Translations under genes and position numbers: made by a program
The notes under the pieces: generated by a model
What the model was told of the DNA's origin: nothing
The model's database searches: none
The model's input: only the letters and a program-made list of their open reading frames with translations
Part shown: in pieces, positions 1 to 8,184 of the stretch
How the letters are laid out: the number at the start of each line of letters is the position of its first letter
Numbering within the stretch: the stretch's first letter is position 1
DNA from: Litoditis marina
Taxonomy: Eukaryota; Nematoda; Chromadorea; Rhabditida; Rhabditidae
Direction of reading: 5' to 3'
DNA length: 64,000 nucleotides
Assembly (NCBI GenBank): GCA_964036275.1
Contig: CAXIWQ010000074.1
Location: forward strand, 1-64,000

Positions 1-7
1 TGCCTTG

Positions 8-51
8 CAGCTACAGAAAGAAGTTCATACGGCTATCAAGTATGTTGCTCC
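8..51. repeat. Subrepeat A of the monomer (44 bp)
   Basis: First of three related blocks in each monomer. It begins CAGCTACAG, passes through an A-rich stretch, and ends with a 25-bp segment from ATACGGCTATC to TTGCTCC. The first eight bases are identical to subrepeat B. The 25-bp end matches the equivalent part of B at 18 of 25 positions in this copy, without gaps. The A-run here varies in length between monomers and accounts for much of the length polymorphism. Confidence 0.8.
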
Positions 52-92
52 CAGCTACAAAAACCTAATACGACTATCTATTCTGTGGCGCA
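52..92. repeat. Subrepeat B of the monomer (41 bp)
   Basis: Second related block. It begins CAGCTACAAAAACC and continues into ATACGACTATCTATTCTGTGG. It is three bases shorter than A, the difference falling between the A-tract and ATACG. It supplies the left arm of the inverted repeat at 84-100, and the TAA at 66-68 (TGA in many copies) that closes one reading phase. Most monomer-type differences lie here: CTATCTATT, CTTTATATT, CAATCTATT, CTATATATT and a 7-bp deletion. Confidence 0.8.
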
Positions 93-100
93 CAGCCACA
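84..100. other. Inverted repeat in each monomer (6-bp stem, 5-nt loop)
   Basis: TGTGGC (84-89), GCACA (90-94) and GCCACA (95-100) form a perfect dyad able to fold as a hairpin or a small cruciform. It recurs in most monomers. A common variant changes only the loop (ACACA, in the monomer type with CCCAGCTAGAAAAACCC). Other copies break one pair, for example near 1,894 (TAAGGC), 15,593 (GACACA), 20,648 (CCCACA) and 38,711 (CCCCAA), so the stem is not strictly conserved. Short dyads are a known enriched feature of centromeric satellites that lack CENP-B boxes; function here is not shown. Confidence 0.75.
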
Positions 101-137
101 AAATACGAATTAACGCGGTTATCGACTCTTTGCCTTG
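93..137. repeat. Subrepeat C of the monomer (45 bp)
   Basis: Third and most diverged block. It begins CAGCCACAAAAT and contains AACGCGGTTATCGACTCTTTGCC, which aligns to the ATACGGCTATC...TCTGTTGC end of A with about one inserted base and roughly 60% identity. It ends where the next monomer's A block begins at 138. The shared CAGCYACARAAA start and the near-equal spacing (44, 41, 45) support origin of the 130-bp unit by triplication of a roughly 43-bp ancestor. Confidence 0.65.
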
Positions 138-1282
138 CAGCTACAGAGAACAGTTCATACGGCTATCAAATCTGTTGCTCCCAGCTACAAAAACCCAATA
201 CGACAATCTATTCTGTGGCGCACAGCCACAAAATACGAATTATCGCGGTTATCGACTTGTTGGCTTGCAGCTACAGAGAAAAGTTCATACGGCTATCAAG
301 TCTGTTGCTCCCAGCTACAAAAACCTGATACGACAATCTATTCTGTGGCGCACAGCCACAAAAGACAAATTAACGCGGTTATTACCTCTTTGCCTTGCAG
401 CTACAGAAAAAAGTTCATACGGCTATCAAGTCTGTTGCTCCCAGCTACGAAAACCTAATTCGACTTTATATTCTGTGGCGCACAGCCACAAAAGACAAAT
501 TAACGCGGTTATTGACTCTTTGCCGTGCAGCTACAGGAAAAAGGTTATACGGCTATCAAGTATGTTGCTCCCAGCTACAAAAACCTAATACTATTCTGTG
601 GCGCACAGCCACAAAATACGAATTAACGCTGTTATCGACTCTTTGCCTTGCAGCTACAGAGAACAGTCCATACGGCTATCAAATCTGTTGCTCCCAGCTA
701 CAAAAACCTAATACGACAATCTATTCTGTGGCGCACAGCCACAAAATACGAATTATCGCGGTTATCGACTTGTTGGCTTACAGCTACAGAGAAAAGTTCA
801 TACGGCTATCAAGTCTGTTGCTCCCAGCTACAAAAACCTGATACGACAATCTATTCTGTGGCGCACAGCCACAAAAGACAAATTAACGCGGTTATTACCT
901 CTTTGCCTTGCAGCTACAGAACAAAGTTTATACGGCTATCAAGTCTGTTGCTCATGGCTACAAAAACCTAATACGACTTTATATTCTGTGGCGCACAGCC
1001 ACAAAAGACAAATTAACGCGGTTATTGACTCTTTGCCGTGCAGCTACAGAAAAAAGTTTATACGGCTATCAAGTATGTTGCTCCCAGCTACAAAAACCTT
1101 ATACGACTATCTATTCTGTGGCGCACAGCCACAAAATACGAATTAACGCGGTTATCGACTGTTTGCTTTGCAGCTACAGAAAAAGTTAATACGGCTATCA
1201 AGTCTGTTGCTCCCAGCTACAAAAACCTAATACGACAATCTATTCTGTGGCGCACAGCCACAAAAACGAATTAACGCGGTTA

Positions 1283-1360
1283 TTGACATTTTGACTTGCA
1301 GCTACAAAAAAAATCATACGGCTATCAAGTCTGTTGCTCCCAACTACAAAAACATAATAC
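1283..1360. repeat. Diagnostic A-run monomer type (first of about 47)
   Basis: This monomer reads TTGACATTTTGACTTGCAG where others read TTGACTCTTTGCC. It is followed by CTACAAAAAAAATCATACGG, with a run of about 7-10 A, and then CAACTACAAAAACATAATACG. I located about 47 copies, six in the first 12.1 kb, none from 12,114 to 15,360, and the rest after that, often one per HOR unit (for example 15,364, 16,790, 18,215 and 19,639). It is the most useful visual marker of HOR phase in the window. From domain 5 onward many copies read CTACAGAAAAAAAATC instead. Confidence 0.8.
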
Positions 1361-2150
1361 GACTTTATATTCTGTGGCGCACAGCCACAAAATACAAATT
1401 AACGCGGTTATTGACTCTTTGCCTTGCAGTTACAGAGAACATTTCATACGGCTATCAAATCTGTTGCTCCCAGCTACAAAAACCTAATACGACAATCTAT
1501 TCTGTGGCGCACAGCCACAAAATACGAATTAACGCGGTTATCGACTCTTTGCCTAGCAGCTACAGAAAAAAATTTATACGGCTATCAAATCTGTTGCTCC
1601 CAGCTACAAAAACCTAATACGACAATCTATTCTGTGGCGCACAGCCACAAAATACGAATTAACGTGGTTATCGACTCTTTGCCTTGCAGCTACAGAAAAA
1701 AAGTTTATACGGCTTTCAAGTCTGTTGCTCATGGCTACAAAAACCTAATACGACTTTATATCCTGTGGCGCACAGCCACAAAAGACAAATTAACGCGGTT
1801 ATTACCTCTTTGCCTTGCAGCTACAGAAAAAAGTTCATACGGCTATCAAGTCTGTTGCTCCCAGCTACAAAAACCTGATACGACAATCTATTCTAAGGCG
1901 CACAGCCACAAAAGACAGATTAACGCGGTTATTACCTCTTTGCCTTGCAGCTACAGAAAGAAGTTTATACGGCTATCAAGTCTGTTGCTCCCAGCTACAA
2001 AAACCTAATACGACTTTGTATTCTGTGGCGCACAGCCACAAAAGACAAATTAACGCGGTTATTGACTCTTTGCCGTGCAGCTACAGGGAAAAGGTTATAC
2101 GGCTATCAAGTGTGTTGCTCCCAGCTACAAAAACCTAATACGACTATCTA

Positions 2151-4380
2151 TTCTGTGGCGCACAGCCACAAAATACGAATTAACGCGGTTATCGACTCTT
2201 TGCCTTGCAGCTACAGAGAACAGTTCATACGGCTATCAAATCTGTTGCTCCCAGCTACAAAAACCCAATACGACAATCTATTCTGTGGCGCACAGCCACA
2301 AAATACGAATTATCGCGGTTATCGACTTGTTGGCTTGCAGCTACAGAGAAAAGTTCATACGGCTATCAAGTCTGCTGCTCCCAGCTACAAAAACCTGATA
2401 CGACAATCTATTATGTGGCGCACAGCCACAAAAGACAAATTAACGCGGTTATTACCTCTTTGCCTTGCAGCTACAGAAAAAAGTTCATACGGCTATCAAG
2501 TCTGTTGCTCCCAGCTACGAAAACCTAATTCGACTTTATATTCTGTGGCGCACAGCCACAAAAGACAAATTAACGCGGTTATTGACTCTTTGCCGTGCAG
2601 CTACAAAAAAAAAGGTTATACGGCTATCAAGTATGTTGCTCCCAGCTACAAAAACCTAATACTATTCTGTGGCGCACAGCCACAAAATACGAATTAACGC
2701 GGTTGTCGACTCTTTGCCTTGCAGCTACAGAGAACAGTTCATACGGCTATCAAATCTGTTGCTCCCAGCTACAAAAACCTAATACGACAATCTTTTCTGT
2801 GGCGCACAGCCACAAAATACGAATTATCACGGTTATCGACTTGTTGGCTTGCAGCTACAGAGAAAAGTTCATACGGCTATCAAGTCTGTTGCTCCCAGCT
2901 ACAAAAACCTGATACGACAATCTATTCTGTGGCGCACAGCCACAAAAGACAAATTAACGCGGTTATTACCTCTTTGCCTTGCAGCTACAGAAAAAAGTTC
3001 ATACGGCTATCAAGTCTGTTGCTCCCAGCTACGAAAACCTAATTCGACTTTATATTCTGTGGCGCACAGCCACAAAAGACAAATTAACGCGGTTATTGAC
3101 TCTTTGCCGTGCAGCTACAAAAAAAAGGTTATACGGCTATCAAGTATGTTGCTCCCAGCTACAAAAACCTAATACTATTCTGTGGCGCACAGCCACAAAA
3201 TACGAATTAACGCGGTTATCGACTCTTTGCCTTGCAGCTACAGAGAACAGTTCATACGGCTATCAAATCTGTTGCTCCCAGCTACAAAAACCCAATACGA
3301 CAATCTTTTCTGTGGCGCACAGCCACAAAATACGAATTATCGCGGTTATCGACTTGTTGGCTTGCAGCTACAGAGAAAAGTTCATACGGCTATCAAGTCT
3401 GTTGCTCCCAGCTACAAAAACCTGATACGACAATCTATTCTGTGGCGCACAGCCACAAAAGACAAATTAACGCGGTTATTACCTCTTTGCCTTGCAGCTA
3501 CAGAAAAAAGTTCATACGGCTATCAAGTCTGTTGCTCCCAGCTACGAAAACCTAATTCGACTTTATATTCTGTGGCGCACAGCCACAAAAGACAAATTAA
3601 CGCGGTTATTGACTCTTTGCCGTGCAGCTACAGGAAAAAGGTTATACGGCTATCAAGTATGTTGCTCCCAGCTACAAAAACCTAATACTATTCTGTGGCG
3701 CACAGCCACAAAATACGAATTAACGCGGTTATCGACTCTTTGCCTTGCAGCTACAGAGAACAGTTCATACGGCTATCAAATCTGTTGCTCCCAGCTACAA
3801 AAACCTAATACGACAATCTTTTCTGTGGCGCACAGCCACAAAATACGAATTATCGCGGTTATCGACTTGTTGGCTTGCAGCTACAGAGAAAAGTTCATAC
3901 GGCTATCAAGTCTGTTGCTCCCAGCTACAAAAACCTGATACGACAATCTATTCTGTGGCGCACAGCCACAAAAGACAAATTAACGCGGTTATTACCTCTT
4001 TGCCTTGCAGCTACAGAAAAAAGTTCATACGGCTATCAAGTCTGTTGCTCCCAGCTACGAAAACCTAATACGACTTTGTATTCTGTGGCGCACAGCCACA
4101 AAAGACAAATTAACGCGGTTATTGACTCTTTGCCGTGCAGCTACAGGAAAAAGGTTATACGGCTATCAAGTATGTTGCTCCCAGCTACAAAAACCTAATA
4201 CTATTCTGTGGCGCACAGCCACAAAATACGAATTAACGCGGGTATCGACTCTTTGCCTTGCAGCTACAGAGAACAGTTCATACGGCTATCAAATCTGTTG
4301 CTCCCAGCTACAAAAACCTAATACGACAATCTATTCTGTGGCGCACAGCCACAAAATACGAATTATAGCGGTTATCGACT
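2151..4380. repeat. Run of 513-bp tetramer HOR
   Basis: Equivalent points recur at 2,465, 2,979, 3,492 and 4,005 (spacings 514, 513, 513). Each tetramer is three 130-bp monomers plus one 123-bp monomer with the 7-bp deletion in subrepeat B. The deletion is at about 2,656, 3,169, 3,682 and 4,196. The same run appears as a shorter piece in copy 2 (about 6,408-7,678) and complete in copy 3 (about 9,378-11,607). Outer limits are approximate. The run ends near an altered monomer reading TTGGTCTGCAGCTAAAGAG at about 4,382. Confidence 0.8.
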
Positions 4381-5214
4381 TGTTGGTCTGCAGCTAAAGA
4401 GAAAAGTTCATACGGCTATCAAGTCTGTTGCTCCCAGCTACAAAAACCTAATACGACTATATATTCTGTGGCGCACAGCCACAAAAGACGAATTAACGCG
4501 GTTATTGACTCTTTGCCTCGCAGTTACAGAGAACATTTCATACGGCTATCAAATCTGTTGCTCCCAGCTACAAAAACCTAATACGACAATCTATTCTGTG
4601 GCGCACAGCCACAAAGACGAATTAACGCGGTTGTTGACATTTTGACTTGCAGCTACAAAAAAAAATCATACGGCTATCAAGTCTGTTGCTTCCAACTACA
4701 AAAACATAATACGACAATCTATTCTGTGGCGCACAGCCACGAAATACGAATTAACGCGGTTATCGACTCATTGGCTGCAGCTACGGAAAAAAGTTTATAC
4801 GGCTATCAAGTATGTTGCTCCCAGCTAGAAAAACCCAATACAACTATCTATTCTGTGGCACACAGCCACAAAATACGAATTAACGCTGTTATCGACTCTT
4901 TGCCTTGCAGCTACAGAGAACAGTCCATACGGCTATCAAATCTGTTGCTCCCAGCTACAAAAACCTAATACGACAATCTATTCTGTGGCGCACAGCCACA
5001 AAATACGAATTATCGCGGTTATCGACTTGTTGGCTTACAGCTACAGAGAAAAGTTCATACGGCTATCAAGTCTGTTGCTCCCAGCTACAAAAACCTGATA
5101 CGACAATCTATTCTGTGGCGCACAGCCACAAAAGACAAATTAACGCGGTTATTACCTCTTTGCCTTGCAGCTACAGAACAAAGTTTATACGGCTATCAAG
5201 TCTGTTGCTCATGG

Positions 5215-7678
5215 CTACAAAAACCTAATACGACTTTATATTCTGTGGCGCACAGCCACAAAAGACAAATTAACGCGGTTATTGACTCTTTGCCGTGCAG
5301 CTACAGAAAAAAAGTTTATACGGCTATCAAGTATGTTGCTCCCAGCTACAAAAACCTTATACGACTATCTATTCTGTGGCGCACAGCCACAAAATACGAA
5401 TTAACGCGGTTATCGACTGTTTGCTTTGCAGCTACAGAAAAAGTTAATACGGCTATCAAGTCTGTTGCTCCCAGCTACAAAAACCTAATACGACAATCTA
5501 TTCTGTGGCGCACAGCCACAAAAACGAATTAACGCGGTTATTGACATTTTGACTTGCAGCTACAAAAAAAATCATACGGCTATCAAGTCTGTTGCTCCCA
5601 ACTACAAAAACATAATACGACTTTATATTCTGTGGCGCACAGCCACAAAATACAAATTAACGCGGTTATTGACTCTTTGCCTTGCAGTTACAGAGAACAT
5701 TTCATACGGCTATCAAATCTGTTGCTCCCAGCTACAAAAACCTAATACGACAATCTATTCTGTGGCGCACAGCCACAAAATACGAATTAACGCGGTTATC
5801 GACTCTTTGCCTAGCAGCTACAGAAAAAAATTTATACGGCTATCAAATCTGTTGCTCCCAGCTACAAAAACCTAATACGACAATCTATTCTGTGGCGCAC
5901 AGCCACAAAATACGAATTAACGTGGTTATCGACTCTTTGCCTTGCAGCTACAGAAAAAAAGTTTATACGGCTTTCAAGTCTGTTGCTCATGGCTACAAAA
6001 ACCTAATACGACTTTATATCCTGTGGCGCACAGCCACAAAAGACAAATTAACGCGGTTATTACCTCTTTGCCTTGCAGCTACAGAAAAAAGTTCATACGG
6101 CTATCAAGTCTGTTGCTCCCAGCTACAAAAACCTGATACGACAATCTATTCTAAGGCGCACAGCCACAAAAGACAGATTAACGCGGTTATTACCTCTTTG
6201 CCTTGCAGCTACAGAAAGAAGTTTATACGGCTATCAAGTCTGTTGCTCCCAGCTACAAAAACCTAATACGACTTTGTATTCTGTGGCGCACAGCCACAAA
6301 AGACAAATTAACGCGGTTATTGACTCTTTGCCGTGCAGCTACAGGGAAAAGGTTATACGGCTATCAAGTGTGTTGCTCCCAGCTACAAAAACCTAATACG
6401 ACTATCTATTCTGTGGCGCACAGCCACAAAATACGAATTAACGCGGTTATCGACTCTTTGCCTTGCAGCTACAGAGAACAGTTCATACGGCTATCAAATC
6501 TGTTGCTCCCAGCTACAAAAACCCAATACGACAATCTATTCTGTGGCGCACAGCCACAAAATACGAATTATCGCGGTTATCGACTTGTTGGCTTGCAGCT
6601 ACAGAGAAAAGTTCATACGGCTATCAAGTCTGCTGCTCCCAGCTACAAAAACCTGATACGACAATCTATTATGTGGCGCACAGCCACAAAAGACAAATTA
6701 ACGCGGTTATTACCTCTTTGCCTTGCAGCTACAGAAAAAAGTTCATACGGCTATCAAGTCTGTTGCTCCCAGCTACGAAAACCTAATTCGACTTTATATT
6801 CTGTGGCGCACAGCCACAAAAGACAAATTAACGCGGTTATTGACTCTTTGCCGTGCAGCTACAAAAAAAAGGTTATACGGCTATCAAGTATGTTGCTCCC
6901 AGCTACAAAAACCTAATACTATTCTGTGGCGCACAGCCACAAAATACGAATTAACGCGGTTGTCGACTCTTTGCCTTGCAGCTACAGAGAACAGTTCATA
7001 CGGCTATCAAATCTGTTGCTCCCAGCTACAAAAACCTAATACGACAATCTTTTCTGTGGCGCACAGCCACAAAATACGAATTATCACGGTTATCGACTTG
7101 TTGGCTTGCAGCTACAGAGAAAAGTTCATACGGCTATCAAGTCTGTTGCTCCCAGCTACAAAAACCTGATACGACAATCTATTCTGTGGCGCACAGCCAC
7201 AAAAGACAAATTAACGCGGTTATTACCTCTTTGCCTTGCAGCTACAGAAAAAAGTTCATACGGCTATCAAGTCTGTTGCTCCCAGCTACGAAAACCTAAT
7301 TCGACTTTATATTCTGTGGCGCACAGCCACAAAAGACAAATTAACGCGGTTATTGACTCTTTGCCGTGCAGCTACAAAAAAAAGGTTATACGGCTATCAA
7401 GTATGTTGCTCCCAGCTACAAAAACCTAATACTATTCTGTGGCGCACAGCCACAAAATACGAATTAACGCGGTTATCGACTCTTTGCCTTGCAGCTACAG
7501 AGAACAGTTCATACGGCTATCAAATCTGTTGCTCCCAGCTACAAAAACCCAATACGACAATCTTTTCTGTGGCGCACAGCCACAAAATACGAATTATCGC
7601 GGTTATCGACTTGTTGGCTTGCAGCTACAGAGAAAAGTTCATACGGCTATCAAGTCTGTTGCTCCCAGCTACAAAAAC
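5215..7678. repeat. Domain 1 block, copy 2 (truncated, 2.46 kb)
   Basis: Matches copy 3 at 8,185-10,648 with an offset of exactly 2,970 and no difference I could see by eye. It lacks the last 1.4 kb of copies 1 and 3. It stops in the sequence CTACAAAAAC at 7,669-7,678, after which the array continues with a different monomer type (ATAATACGACTTT instead of CTGATACGACAAT). Confidence 0.85.
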
Positions 7679-8184
7679 ATAATACGACTTTATATTCTGT
7701 GGCGCACAGCCACAAAATACAAATTAACGCGGTTATTGACTCTTTGCCTTGCAGTTACAGAGAACATTTCATACGGCTATCAAATCTGTTGCTCCCAGCT
7801 ACAAAAACCTAATACGACAATCTATTCTGTGGCGCACAGCCACAAAATACGAATTAACGCGGTTATCGACTCTTTGCCTTGCAGCTACAGAACAAAGTTT
7901 ATACGGCTATCAAGTCTGTTGCTCATGGCTACAAAAACCTAATACGACTTTATATTCTGTGGCGCACAGCCACAAAAGACAAATTAACGCGGTTATTGAC
8001 TGTTTGCTTTGCAGCTACAGAAAAAGTTAATACGGCTATCAAGTCTGTTGCTCCCAGCTACAAAAACCTAATACGACAATCTATTCTGTGGCGCACAGCC
8101 ACAAAAACGAATTAACGCGGTTATTGACATTTTGACTTGCAGCTACAAAAAAAATCATACGGCTATCAAGTCTGTTGCTCCCAA
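7679..8184. repeat. Mosaic linker of 506 bp between block copies
   Basis: This segment is assembled from pieces found elsewhere in domain 1 but not in this order. About 7,679-7,880 resembles the stretch from about 1,350 (offset 6,325). About 7,885-7,990 resembles the GCTCATGGCTAC monomer at about 914-1,010. About 7,998-8,184 resembles 1,158-1,340 (GACTGTTTGCTTTGCAG, then the A-run monomer). Its left edge and the start of copy 3 both fall in CTACAAAAAC. Exact internal joints are limited by sparse diagnostic bases. Confidence 0.65.

Larger units (their letters stand above)
1..130. repeat. Reference satellite monomer (first full copy)
   Basis: This copy is used as the coordinate frame for the other entries; the next copy begins at 131 with the same TGCCTTGCAG. 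Landmarks are TTGCAGCTACAG (5-16), an A-rich stretch (15-22), ATACGGCTATCAAG (27-40), GTTGCTCCCAGCTAC (44-58), AAAAACCTAATACGAC (59-74), the inverted repeat TGTGGC/GCCACA (84-100), and AATTAACGCGGTTATCGAC (108-126). It has two AluI sites (AGCT at 9-12 and 53-56), one HhaI site (GCGC) and one CGCG. The only ATG (42-44) opens a frame of eight codons, to the stop at 66. The start point is arbitrary, since a tandem repeat has no natural beginning. Confidence 0.95.
958..4886. repeat. Domain 1 block, copy 1 (3.9 kb)
   Basis: Matches 8,185-12,113 at an offset of 7,227-7,228, and its part up to 3,421 also matches 5,215-7,678 at an offset of 4,257-4,258. Differences from copy 3 seen by eye are few: G versus A at 4,078/11,305 and one-base changes in A-run length near 1,050 and 2,610. 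The right limit is fixed by T at 4,887 against G at 12,114. The block is about 30 monomers and includes a run of 513-bp tetramers. Confidence 0.85.

Noticed and set aside
87..128. Pol III internal promoter: TGGCGCACAGC as an A box and GGTTATCGACTC as a B box about 30 bp apart, suggesting a tRNA or SINE origin
   Set aside because: The A-box-like element has at least two mismatches, and the B-box-like element has two extra bases inside GGTTCGA. Both lie in blocks explained by the three-subrepeat structure, and no cloverleaf could be drawn.
1..130. Tandem 5S rRNA genes, because of a similar unit length
   Set aside because: The monomer lacks the 5S internal control region and cannot fold into the 5S structure by inspection. 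Its three-block internal repetition also differs from 5S.
1283..1320. Bacterial promoter: TTGACA at 1,283
   Set aside because: Seventeen bases downstream there is only an A-run and no TATAAT-like element. The motif belongs to a recurring satellite monomer type and no gene follows.
4226..4245. CENP-B box, prompted by a CGGG in AACGCGGGTATCG
   Set aside because: The 17-bp consensus needs TTCG nine bases before an A-NN-CGGG end. The bases here do not fit, and ordinary monomers read CGGTT rather than CGGG. No match was found on the reverse strand of the reference monomer.
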